Of a stretch of 32,969 nt of DNA, positions 15,265 through 22,582 are shown one piece after another. Numbering within the stretch: the first letter of the stretch is position 1; each line of letters starts with the position of its first letter. A model generated the notes under the pieces. That model was not told where the DNA came from and did no database searches. It worked only from the letters and a program-made list of their open reading frames with translations. The stretch spans positions 1 to 32,969 of the forward strand of contig CAZAAT010000021.1 of the NCBI GenBank assembly GCA_964483175.1, written 5' to 3'. This stretch comes from JAAYHC01 sp964483175. GTDB taxonomy: Bacteria; Bacillota; UBA5301. Made by a program: the position numbers and the translations under genes.

Positions 15265-16314
15265 TTATTCCAGCTCCTCACCTAACAACTCTTTAAAGGC
15301 GAGTAGCTGAAGGGCATAGCTCCGCTGAGCCTCCAACACCGCTTGTTGACTCTGCCAGAGGTTGGCAGCTGCCTCATCCAAATCGCGGCCGGTCAAGAGT
15401 CCAGCCTCAAATTGTTTTTCGCTGGTTTCGTAGGCTGCTAACTGGATCTCCAGATCTAGTTGGCTCAGAGCAATCTGCTTTTCCAAACTCTTGAGGGTAA
15501 AGAGATCGCCACGAACCGTTGCTTGCAACTGTGCCTCAGCCCGTCGGACCTCGAGTTCGGCCAAGACCAGATCATTCCGGGTAGCCGCTAAGATGAGTTC
15601 GGCGGCCCCTTCCACCTCAGTTTTGGCTAGTTCTAGACGTGCCAGGTCGGCTAATTCCCGTAACCGGCGAAGCCTGCTCGACGCCTCCAGAGCTTTTTGC
15701 ACGGCTACATCCGGGTCGTATTTGACAAAGGGGTAGATCGGCGGATCACCTGGTAAGTAGGTGGTTTGCTCTGCCCCGGCATAACTGTTAAAGGATAATA
15801 CGCGTTCCTCATAGGTCTGGCGGGCGCGATCCAGATCTAGCTTGGCTCGCTCTACATCGCGCGTAGCTTGCAAGAGATCCATTTCACTGCTGATCCCCTG
15901 GCCGACCTTGAGGTCGGTAATCTCGCGGCGGCCTTGGGCCAACTCTAAGCGGCGTTCGCGAATTTGTAAATCCAGTTCCGCCAAGATTACCGCAAAATAA
16001 CGGGAGACGGCCTCCTGCATTATCGTTGAGCGAGTCTCGCCGAATGAGGCTTGAGCCTGTGCCCAGTCCGATTCGGCTTTACGGGCGGCCTGGCGGGATC
16101 CGGTTCCCCAGTTGGCGGCCTCAGCGCGTTGATAGGCCAGCTCGGCCTGGACGAGTTGGATCTCGGCTACCTTGAGATCGAGATTATGTCTGCTAACCAG
16201 ATCCAAATAGGCACCTAAATTAAGGACTTGAACTTCGCCAGCCACCGCAGGCAGGACTAAACTTAACAGTATTAACAGCAGCAAACCTATGGTCAGTAAT
16301 TTTTTCCGCAGCAT
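15265..16314 (-). CDS. Short TolC-like helical protein lacking obvious outer-membrane strands
   Basis: About 349 residues with a signal peptide (LLTIGLLLLILLSLVLPAVAG), then almost entirely long heptad-like amphipathic helices of the OEP/TolC type. Features include the family-like GQGISSEMDLLQATRDVERAK and KQFEAGLLTGRDLDEAAANLWQ. Where a TolC protomer has its two strand hairpins, this protein has only short helical linkers (AANWGTGSRQAARKAES and the TEVEGAAELILAATR region). It is also about 100 residues shorter than its neighbour. I infer a periplasmic helical-barrel protein, or a non-pore partner, rather than a pore. GGAGG five bases before the ATG at 16314 overrides the longer frame starting at 16392. 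It is the first gene of the efflux operon; the promoter between 16315 and 16376 is not clear to me. Confidence 0.72.
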   Translation of the reverse strand: MLRKKLLTIGLLLLILLSLVLPAVAGEVQVLNLGAYLDLVSRHNLDLKVAEIQLVQAELAYQRAEAANWGTGSRQAARKAESDWAQAQASFGETRSTIMQEAVSRYFAVILAELDLQIRERRLELAQGRREITDLKVGQGISSEMDLLQATRDVERAKLDLDRARQTYEERVLSFNSYAGAEQTTYLPGDPPIYPFVKYDPDVAVQKALEASSRLRRLRELADLARLELAKTEVEGAAELILAATRNDLVLAELEVRRAEAQLQATVRGDLFTLKSLEKQIALSQLDLEIQLAAYETSEKQFEAGLLTGRDLDEAAANLWQSQQAVLEAQRSYALQLLAFKELLGEELE

Positions 16315-16376
16315 AATAACCTCCCCATTAATTGGGTAAAACGTATGAATTAGTCTATAAATTCCCGATAGAGTAG

Positions 16377-16423
16377 AAAAATGCCTCTCCAATAACCATA
16401 GGAATTTACGGTAAGAGAGGGCA
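16377..16423 (-). terminator. Intrinsic terminator after pdxA
   Basis: In the minus-strand transcript, TGCCCTCTC pairs with GAGAGGCA (one bulged C), extended by ACC/GGT inside, and is followed by UUUUU. It lies about 20 bases after the pdxA-like stop and separates that unit from the efflux operon. Confidence 0.65.
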
Positions 16424-16443
16424 ATAATAACTGCTATAGAACC

Positions 16444-17403
16444 TCAAGCAAATTTTGCCGCCATCAAGATCGCCTCGACCATACTCACCGGGCTGGCAAT
16501 CCCTTTTCCGGCGATGTCAAAGGCCGTACCGTGATCAACCGATGTCCGCACAAACGGCAAGCCCAGAGTGACACTGATCGTCCGCTCAAAGTCCACCATC
16601 TTAGTCGCGATATGCCCCTGGTCATGGTAGAGGGAGATCACCGCATCAAATTCGCCCGTAAGGGCCCGGTAAAAGACCGAATCTGCCGGATAAGGCCCGG
16701 AGATATCAAGTCCTTCCTCTCTAAGCTCGCGAATCGCCGGCTCAATCTCGGTGACTTCTTCGTCACCGAAGAGCCCATGTTCTCCAGAATGCGGGTTCAG
16801 TCCTGCTATCGCTAACTTAGGAGACTCCTGGCCCAGCAATCTCGCCAGTTCCCGATGGGCCCGGCGCGAAAATGACAGCAGGTTTTCCTTGGTCACCAAC
16901 TCACAGGCGGCTTTGAGCGCAACATGGCGGCTCAAGAAGAAGACGCGCAGTTCGCGGACGACAAAAAGGGTGAGCGGGTCACTAGCCCCAGTCAAATCGG
17001 CCAAGATCTCCGTATGCCCGATAAACGGCACCCCGGCCGCTTTGAGCGCCTCTTTATTAATTGGAGCGGTTGCTATCGCCTGCACCCGACCGTTCAGTGC
17101 CAACTCAGCACAGTTTTTCAACGCGGTAAAGGCGGCTTGTCCACCTAGCGCCGAAACCTGTCCTGGTACCGGCAGAGCGGCGCCCCCGACCACGCCGGAA
17201 TCAACAAAACAAAACTCGCCTAAAGCCCGGATCTGTTCGGTTAATCCTAGCCGCCGGGCCGCCTCCGCAAAGACCGATTGATCGCCGCAGACCACCGGCT
17301 GACAGGCCACCCGGACCTGGGGATCTGCCAAGGCCCGTGCGACGATCTCCGGACCAATTCCGGCGGGGTCTCCGATGGTAATGCCGATACGCGGAAGACT
17401 CAT
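16444..17403 (-). CDS. PdxA-family 4-phospho-hydroxyacid dehydrogenase
   Basis: A 319-residue NAD-dependent dehydrogenase/decarboxylase of the PdxA family. It has the full set of motifs: GDPAGIGPEI near the N-terminus, FIGHTE, NPHSGEHG, LYHDQGHIATK and TSVDHGTAFDIAGKG, giving the metal-binding histidines and aspartates. True PdxA oxidises 4-phospho-hydroxy-L-threonine for vitamin B6 synthesis; the PdxA2 branch acts on D-threonate- or D-erythronate-4-phosphate. The HDQGHI and AFDIAGKG forms here lean to the PdxA2 branch, but the usual DUF1537 kinase partner is not nearby, nor is pdxJ. It starts two bases after the stop of the upstream gene and ends at a terminator, so the two form one unit. 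Confidence 0.88.
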   Translation of the reverse strand: MSLPRIGITIGDPAGIGPEIVARALADPQVRVACQPVVCGDQSVFAEAARRLGLTEQIRALGEFCFVDSGVVGGAALPVPGQVSALGGQAAFTALKNCAELALNGRVQAIATAPINKEALKAAGVPFIGHTEILADLTGASDPLTLFVVRELRVFFLSRHVALKAACELVTKENLLSFSRRAHRELARLLGQESPKLAIAGLNPHSGEHGLFGDEEVTEIEPAIRELREEGLDISGPYPADSVFYRALTGEFDAVISLYHDQGHIATKMVDFERTISVTLGLPFVRTSVDHGTAFDIAGKGIASPVSMVEAILMAAKFA

Positions 17404-17405
17404 GA

Positions 17406-18236
17406 TTACCGCTCCTCTGCTGATTTAATCGTCTGCCCGGCCACCTCTTCGCCGCCGACGCCGAAGAAGGCCTGGGCATATGGTTTGTACTCTTCGCCTT
17501 CTAGCCGATAGTAATCCTGCACAGTACCGATGAGATCAGCCTTGTTTATGCCGCTCACCTGGCGGCTGCCAATGATCTCGACAGTCTCATCACCGGTGAG
17601 GTTGGCCCAGCTAAAACCGGAATAACGATCAACCACCCAGGTCCGCTGCAAATTATAGGCCCGGCTCAGCTCGGCTTCGGTTAGATCCGCATAATTGGGA
17701 TTCTCCCTCAGATCCAGCGTCGCCTGGAGTCCGGTATTTAAATCGCGGAAAGCTACCTTGCGCTCCCCCAAATACTTGAGCTCGAAATCTTTTGATTTGA
17801 GATAGTGTTTTGGACTGAACAAAGTATGGTATTGCCCGTTTTGAAACCGAAATCCGTACAAATCTGTTGCTCCCGGGCTGCCGCTCGTGGTAAAGGTTAC
17901 GAAAACTCCCATCCCGGCCTGCCCATTCAGCTCAATCAGGTTCAGGGTAGCCGCTGAGTAACCCTGCGCATCAATCGGAATAATAGTTGTTCCGGCACTG
18001 CCTTGTACCTCTAAACGCACGTCTTCTAAGATCAGATAGTCGGTATTCTCCACCGAAAGGCGAATTATCTCCGGGATTCCGTCGTTATCTAGGTCTGCTT
18101 GTTCAGCCTGGATAATTCCCCTGGTTGGTTGGCCGATGTCGGCAAAACGACCGGCAGGCGTAGTTGCTAGGTAATTTACCAGTAACGGAACTCCTAGTAA
18201 AACCGTGATGACGACAAATCTAAAGCTAGGTCGCAC
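17406..18236 (-). CDS. Membrane-anchored protein of unknown function with an EF-hand/FG-GAP-like loop
   Basis: About 276 residues. A single N-terminal hydrophobic segment (FRFVVITVLLGVPLLVNYLA) should anchor or export it; the rest is predicted to be a beta-rich extracytoplasmic domain. Near the start, QADLDNDGIPEIIRL has the D-x-D-x-D-G calcium-loop pattern of FG-GAP/VCBS or dockerin-like repeats; a second, weaker one (WANLTGDETVEIIGSR) lies near residue 215. I do not recognise the family. AGGAGG nine bases before a GTG at 18236 marks the start; the ATG at 18260 would put that site inside the coding region. It is divergent from nrfH and directly upstream of the PdxA-like gene, a pairing that suggests no obvious shared pathway. 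Confidence 0.7.
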   Translation of the reverse strand: MRPSFRFVVITVLLGVPLLVNYLATTPAGRFADIGQPTRGIIQAEQADLDNDGIPEIIRLSVENTDYLILEDVRLEVQGSAGTTIIPIDAQGYSAATLNLIELNGQAGMGVFVTFTTSGSPGATDLYGFRFQNGQYHTLFSPKHYLKSKDFELKYLGERKVAFRDLNTGLQATLDLRENPNYADLTEAELSRAYNLQRTWVVDRYSGFSWANLTGDETVEIIGSRQVSGINKADLIGTVQDYYRLEGEEYKPYAQAFFGVGGEEVAGQTIKSAEER

Positions 18237-18272
18237 CGAAAACCACCTCCTATATATCATTCCTCTCGGCCC

Positions 18273-18301
18273 TTGCTAACATCGGGACTTTAAGGTAAAA
18301 T
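18273..18301 (+). promoter_or_regulatory. Sigma-A/70-type promoter of nrfHA
   Basis: TTGCTA (18273-18278) and TAAAAT (18296-18301) are separated by exactly 17 bases. The predicted start near 18308 leaves a leader of only about 27 bases before the TTG start of nrfH. I see no Fnr-type half-sites in the short spacer. Confidence 0.6.
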
Positions 18302-18334
18302 TAAGATATCCAAAATATGGCGAGGAGCATACTA

Positions 18335-18778
18335 TTGAAAAAGCTCGTAGTCATTGCTATCGTCGGAGGCATGCTTGGTGCAGCCGCAATGGTCATCGGT
18401 ACTAAGGTGACCGAAGATCCCCTCTTTTGCGCTGGCTGTCATCCGATGCGCCCTTACCATTTCTCACTTCAATCATCAGCCCATGCCGATTTGATCTGCA
18501 ATGATTGTCATGTTCCGAGGATTCCGATCATTCGCCAATTATACGAAGGCAAGTCAGGCGCTGTAGATGCGATCGCCTATTACATTACCGGTTATGCGGA
18601 TGTCTTACATCCAAAGGCAGATACCAAAAGAATTGTCAAAGCTAATTGTCTCCACTGTCATGGAGAGTTAATGCACCTGGTCGATACCGAAGGCCGTCGC
18701 TGTGTCGAATGTCATCGTTCTGTTCCACACGGCGAATTGCGAACGCTACAAAATGCTAACTGGCCACGAGAGCTTTAA
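18335..18778 (+). CDS. nrfH: Cytochrome c nitrite reductase small subunit NrfH
   Basis: About 147 residues of the NapC/NirT family: one N-terminal membrane helix (LVVIAIVGGMLGAAAMVIG) and four c-type heme motifs, CAGCH, CNDCH, CLHCH and CVECH. The first is followed by PM, the C-x2-C-H-x-M arrangement with which NrfH ligates heme 1. It takes electrons from menaquinol in the membrane and hands them to NrfA. The longest frame starts at ATG 18317, but AGGAG seven bases before a TTG at 18335, and the very short leader from the promoter, favour TTG. It is followed ten-odd bases later by nrfA. Confidence 0.93.
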   Translation: MKKLVVIAIVGGMLGAAAMVIGTKVTEDPLFCAGCHPMRPYHFSLQSSAHADLICNDCHVPRIPIIRQLYEGKSGAVDAIAYYITGYADVLHPKADTKRIVKANCLHCHGELMHLVDTEGRRCVECHRSVPHGELRTLQNANWPREL

Positions 18779-18793
18779 TTTGGAGGGATGGGC

Positions 18794-20092
18794 ATGCGTC
18801 GTCATCGTAGTTCAGCAAGTGTTTGGATGATTTTATCGGGCTTATTGGTACTGGCCTTAGTTGGTACCATCATCTACTTCCGGATTCCGAACACTACCGG
18901 CACCCGGGTCGAGCGGGCTAATCTTCCCGCACTATCTGCCTATGAACCTGACAGCTCTAAACTTGCCAAATATTATCCCCGACATTGGGATTCATATCAA
19001 AAAAACTACGAACAGCGAGTCGAGCCCAGTAAATGGGGTGGTTCGGTAAACCGCGATAAACTTGAACAATTCCCGCAGATGGTGGAGTTATGGAAAGGTT
19101 ACGGTTTTTCGAAGGAGTATACCGAAGATCGCGGACACGTTTACTCGATGATTGATGTCACCGAAACCGGCCGCCAGCCAGCCAAAGGGCAGTGCCTCAG
19201 TTGCAAGAGCACTCTTGTACCACAGATGATCGAAGAGATGGGCACCGCTTTTTACACAGCCCCCTTTGCTGACCTCGCCTCTCAAATGATTGACCAGCCC
19301 ATCGGGTGCAGTGATTGCCACAATACCCAAACAATGGAGCTCAGGATCAGTCGGCCGGCTCTGATTACCGCCCTCGAAGCCCGAGATGTAAAAATCTCCG
19401 AGCTGACCCGTAATGAATTGAGAACCCTGGTCTGTGCCCAGTGCCATGTGGAGTACTATTTTACGACAGACGAAGGTGTCTTGACCTTCCCTTGGAAATA
19501 TGGGCTTGAACCTGAAGATGCTCTGCGCTACTACGAAGAAATCGATTTTGTCGACTTTACCCATCCTGACTCCCAGGTTGGTCTGCTAAAAGCACAGCAT
19601 CCAGATTATGAGATGTTTTATGGTAGCATCCACTACTCCAATGGGGTCAGTTGCGCCGATTGCCACATGCCGTACATCACCGAAGGTAACGTTAAGATAA
19701 CCTCCCACTGGTGGACTAGCCCACTAAAGACCATCAATCAGTCCTGTAGTGTCTGCCACCGCCAAAGTGCCGAAGAACTTACCGAACGCGTCTTTTATAT
19801 CCAAGACCGAGTTAATGATCTTCTGGTCCGCGCCGGTGAGATGAACGTGGAGGTCGTAGCATTAATTGCAGCCGCGCGAAACCTTGAAGGCGTGGATATC
19901 GCTGTTTTAGCCGAAGCTAGCCGCCTACAGCGACAAGCACAATGGTATTGGGATTGGGTGGGTGCCGAAAACAGCATGGGTTTCCATAACTCGCCAAAAG
20001 CGATGAATGCCCTAGGCCGCTCCCTGGATTTGGCCGGAAAAGCGTTGGCCAAAGTCGTCGAAGCAACCGGCGGCAGACTACAAACCGAGTAA
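18794..20092 (+). CDS. nrfA: Ammonia-forming cytochrome c nitrite reductase catalytic subunit NrfA
   Basis: About 432 residues, a pentaheme NrfA. The active-site heme has the special CLSCK motif (lysine ligand) and the other four are CSDCH, CAQCH, CADCH and CSVCH. The catalytic Arg (DRGHVYS), Tyr (CHVEYYF) and His (SIHYSNGVSC) regions and the substrate-side TFPWKYG stretch are all in place. It reduces nitrite to ammonium with six electrons on the outside of the inner membrane. An uncleaved N-terminal helix (VWMILSGLLVLALVGTIIYF) should anchor it. GGAGG seven bases before the ATG at 18794 is preferred over an ATG six bases earlier. Dissimilatory ammonification, or nitrite detoxification, is the likely role. 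The cytochrome c maturation genes it needs are not in the window. Confidence 0.96.
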   Translation: MRRHRSSASVWMILSGLLVLALVGTIIYFRIPNTTGTRVERANLPALSAYEPDSSKLAKYYPRHWDSYQKNYEQRVEPSKWGGSVNRDKLEQFPQMVELWKGYGFSKEYTEDRGHVYSMIDVTETGRQPAKGQCLSCKSTLVPQMIEEMGTAFYTAPFADLASQMIDQPIGCSDCHNTQTMELRISRPALITALEARDVKISELTRNELRTLVCAQCHVEYYFTTDEGVLTFPWKYGLEPEDALRYYEEIDFVDFTHPDSQVGLLKAQHPDYEMFYGSIHYSNGVSCADCHMPYITEGNVKITSHWWTSPLKTINQSCSVCHRQSAEELTERVFYIQDRVNDLLVRAGEMNVEVVALIAAARNLEGVDIAVLAEASRLQRQAQWYWDWVGAENSMGFHNSPKAMNALGRSLDLAGKALAKVVEATGGRLQTE

Positions 20093-20130
20093 GTTTTGTA
20101 GTATACTTGGTTTACCAGGGGGAATGCGCG

Positions 20131-20796
20131 ATGCCGAAACGGTTAATTCGCAGCACCGTTATCTTTTTGCTGCTTTTTCTAATAGCTGTAGTGGTTACAG
20201 CCAAGCAAACACCTGCAGTATTAATAACCACCCAGACTGGAGAAACCGAATCCTATCTACTCGAACTGAAGTATCCACGGATTACCGGGCTCAAGAATAC
20301 CTTGCTGCAGGCCGAGATCAACAGGCGATTTGTAGAGGATATCGACGCATTCGCGGCTGATTTAATTCCCCTAGCGATGGAACATTTTGCCGACTTTACA
20401 GCTGAGGGTTGGAATCCTTTCCCCTACGACATCCGGACTCAGATCGAGGTCAACACGCTGACCGACGAGCTATTGAGTATCACTGTATACTATTATCAGT
20501 ACACCGGAGGAGCCCATGGTTTTACCGATAAACGCACCTATAACTACGATTTACGCGAGGGGCGCGCACTGGAGTTGCCAGACCTTTTTGCACCAGGCGT
20601 TGATCATGTCAGCTTCGTGACCCGACAAATTAAGGAGCAGATTGGCGAGAACCCTGAGTACTGGGACTTCGAGGCGATCAATCCCAATCAACCGTTTTTC
20701 ATTAAAGATGGGCAAGTTTACGTCTACTTTGGCTTGTACGAGATCGCACCCTATGTGGCTGGTTTCCCCGAGTTTCCTATTGTGCTCGCCGAATAA
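20131..20796 (+). CDS. Secreted DUF4163/DUF3298 (PdaC/RsiV-like) protein
   Basis: About 221 residues with a signal peptide or anchor (STVIFLLLFLIAVVVTA). An N-terminal domain (YPRITGLKNTLLQAEINRRF) and a C-terminal domain carrying YYYQYTGGAHGFTDKRTYNYDLREG follow. The GGAHG core is the signature of the DUF3298 domain, seen C-terminally in PdaC-type deacetylases and in the anti-sigma factor RsiV. There is no deacetylase or anti-sigma domain, so this is a stand-alone copy; its role may be cell-wall or lysozyme-related, but that is unproven. GGGGGA lies just before the ATG at 20131; an in-frame TTG at 20107 lacks such support. It follows nrfA closely with no terminator, and its 3' end overlaps the facing REC-PP2C gene by 20 bases. 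Confidence 0.75.
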   Translation: MPKRLIRSTVIFLLLFLIAVVVTAKQTPAVLITTQTGETESYLLELKYPRITGLKNTLLQAEINRRFVEDIDAFAADLIPLAMEHFADFTAEGWNPFPYDIRTQIEVNTLTDELLSITVYYYQYTGGAHGFTDKRTYNYDLREGRALELPDLFAPGVDHVSFVTRQIKEQIGENPEYWDFEAINPNQPFFIKDGQVYVYFGLYEIAPYVAGFPEFPIVLAE

Positions 20797-21847
20797 CAAG
20801 GGCCGCGACATCATCGGTTAGCCCGTTATTCTTGGCATAGAGCAAAATAGCCGCCCGCAGCAGTTCGGTCATTTCCTGGCTGCGTGCCACCTTCTCCAGA
20901 TCGACGCACTCGGTCAGTCCATCAGTGTAAAGCAGTAGCCAGTCCAGATTATCGGTCCGCACGTCAACCGACTTATATTCTTGATTGGCCATGATCCCTA
21001 GCGGCAGTCCAGCCTCTCCAAATGGTTGAACCTGACCGGCTAAACTCAGCAGAGCCGGTGGATGGCCGGCTGCGCTAATTGCAAGCTGATTGTCACCCAG
21101 CAGAGCGCAGATTGCGGTCACATAATAGCCCTCGCTATTAGCTGCCAGTAGCTTGCAAAGCTCCTGGTTTAGTCCTGACAGCACCTCCGGTGGTCTAACC
21201 GTAGTCTGTACTACCTCACTGACCAGGATCTTGACCGCACCCGCCAACAGAGAGGAGCTAACTCCATGGCCGGCCACATCAGCGATGAAAAAGAAGGCCT
21301 GGCCTGTGGAGTCCTGATGAATATGAATCACATCACCACTGAGATACTTGGCCGGGTAATATAACTGCTCATAGTCAAAACCGGCTAAAACCCGTTTAGC
21401 CGGGACAAAAAGGCTCATCTGCATCTGGCCGGCCAAAGCCATCTGCTGATTGGTCCGGGCCAATCCCTCTTGAATCTGATCATACATTTCTTTGGTGCGC
21501 AAAAAATTTCTAACTCTTGTCAGGAGCTCCAAGCGATTAAAAGGTTTCGTGATATAATCATCTGCCCCAGCATCAAGTCCTTTGTGCCTGATCTCCGTAT
21601 CATTTTGTGCGGTGAGCATAATTATCGGAATAAAGGTGGTAACCGTCGATTTAACCTGCTGACAAAAGGTGATCCCATCTAGTTCGGGCATGACTATATC
21701 CAGCAATAATAATCTCGGTGGCGACTCAATAACTTTTTTTAAGGCTATAGTCGGCTCGGTAAATCCCTGCACACTATAGCCCTCGCCTTCAAGCAAATCT
21801 ACGAGTAATTCTACATTTAGTTCATTGTCATCAACTACGTAGATCAA
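20777..21847 (-). CDS. Response regulator with PP2C (SpoIIE/RsbU-type) serine phosphatase domain
   Basis: 356 residues. A receiver domain (1-120) has the acidic pair DD at 6-7, phospho-acceptor D50 (LLLLDIVMPE), T79 and K101. A short coiled linker (residues about 118-140) leads to a PP2C-type phosphatase domain with the metal motifs GDVI, ADVAGHG, LLYTDGLTE and TDDVAALVI. By family precedent (RsbU, RssB-like, HsbR) it dephosphorylates a phosphorylated STAS protein when its receiver is phosphorylated. The likely substrate is the STAS protein at 22236-22565 and the kinase that opposes it is the adjacent RsbW-like ATPase. It is the last gene of the operon, overlapping the RsbW-like stop in a 4-base junction. 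Confidence 0.92.
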   Translation of the reverse strand: MIYVVDDNELNVELLVDLLEGEGYSVQGFTEPTIALKKVIESPPRLLLLDIVMPELDGITFCQQVKSTVTTFIPIIMLTAQNDTEIRHKGLDAGADDYITKPFNRLELLTRVRNFLRTKEMYDQIQEGLARTNQQMALAGQMQMSLFVPAKRVLAGFDYEQLYYPAKYLSGDVIHIHQDSTGQAFFFIADVAGHGVSSSLLAGAVKILVSEVVQTTVRPPEVLSGLNQELCKLLAANSEGYYVTAICALLGDNQLAISAAGHPPALLSLAGQVQPFGEAGLPLGIMANQEYKSVDVRTDNLDWLLLYTDGLTECVDLEKVARSQEMTELLRAAILLYAKNNGLTDDVAALVIRRAQ

Positions 21848-22239
21848 GTACCAAATCTCCTTCGCGCCACCATCAGGCGAGTACTATCGCGAAAAGCTAA
21901 AGACTCACAGATTGCCGAGAGGATCAGCAGTCCTCTGCCGCGCTCGCTAAGGAGCGTCTCCTCCGGATCTGATACTGCACCCGGTTTCCCGGATCGATCG
22001 CCGGTGGCAACAACAACCCCTACCTCCGGCACTATGCCAACACGCACGACAATCTGGTCTCTGATGGTCCCATAGCCGCCATGTTCGACGGCATTAGCCA
22101 ATAATTCGCATAAGATCAGCTTAAGATAAGATGCCTCTTCTGCGGATAAGAACGGAGCCGCCTGGTCCATAATTTCGGTAATCACTCTCTGGGCTGCACC
22201 TAGGTCGGGGGCAAACCACTTGACGATTTTTTTACTCAT
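21844..22239 (-). CDS. RsbW-like anti-sigma/serine kinase ATPase
   Basis: A 131-residue GHKL-type ATPase of the HATPase_c_2/RsbW group. The N-box is CELLANAVEHG (E45, N49), the G1 region reads VVVATGDRSGKPG and the G2 region ERGRGLLIL. In partner-switching systems such a protein phosphorylates a STAS antagonist and holds a sigma factor or other target. Its ATG overlaps the stop of the STAS gene (4 bases), and it in turn overlaps the REC-PP2C gene, so the three are tightly coupled. No sigma factor gene is next to it, so its target is unknown. Confidence 0.88.
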   Translation of the reverse strand: MSKKIVKWFAPDLGAAQRVITEIMDQAAPFLSAEEASYLKLILCELLANAVEHGGYGTIRDQIVVRVGIVPEVGVVVATGDRSGKPGAVSDPEETLLSERGRGLLILSAICESLAFRDSTRLMVARRRFGT

Positions 22240-22565
22240 GAAAGCAAACTATCGACGGCTTCAGTTACTGAGGGAAAAATGGAGACTATCTGATCCATGC
22301 GCGTAATCTCCAATACCCTATGTACTGGACCTCCTTCGACCACCACCAGCACCCGACCACCATCTAAATTTTTAAGGATGGAAATAAGAATACCAACCCC
22401 GGCGCTATCCAAGAGAGTAACCCTGGTCAAATCGACGATAACATTGCGATCTTCGGGTAAGAGGGCATCCTTGATTTCATTCTTGGCAATCGTTGAATTT
22501 TCCAGAATGACCTCGCCTGACAACTCGGCCAGGAGATAGTTCTTACCCCGTTTAATCGTAACCAT
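22236..22565 (-). CDS. STAS-domain anti-sigma factor antagonist (RsbV/SpoIIAA-like)
   Basis: 109 residues forming a single STAS domain, with the phosphorylation-site motif VTLLDSAGVGIL; the serine is at about residue 54. When unphosphorylated, such proteins bind the RsbW-type kinase and free its target. The reading frame opens one base inside the chemoreceptor stop (ATG 22583), but GGAGG six bases before the ATG at 22565 indicates the inner start. Placement between a chemoreceptor and an RsbW-like ATPase is unusual. Confidence 0.9.
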   Translation of the reverse strand: MVTIKRGKNYLLAELSGEVILENSTIAKNEIKDALLPEDRNVIVDLTRVTLLDSAGVGILISILKNLDGGRVLVVVEGGPVHRVLEITRMDQIVSIFPSVTEAVDSLLS

Positions 22566-22582
22566 GCTCGTTCCTCCGCTCA

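Noticed and set aside
16751..17281. 176-codon open frame on the plus strand
   Set aside because: It lies wholly antisense to the clearly conserved PdxA-family gene, has a low-complexity Ser/Ala-rich product and no ribosome binding site.
18243..18270. TTAGCA-17-TATATA promoter-like pair on the minus strand for the 17406-18236 gene
   Set aside because: The start of transcription would fall at or after the AGGAGG ribosome binding site, removing it from the message.
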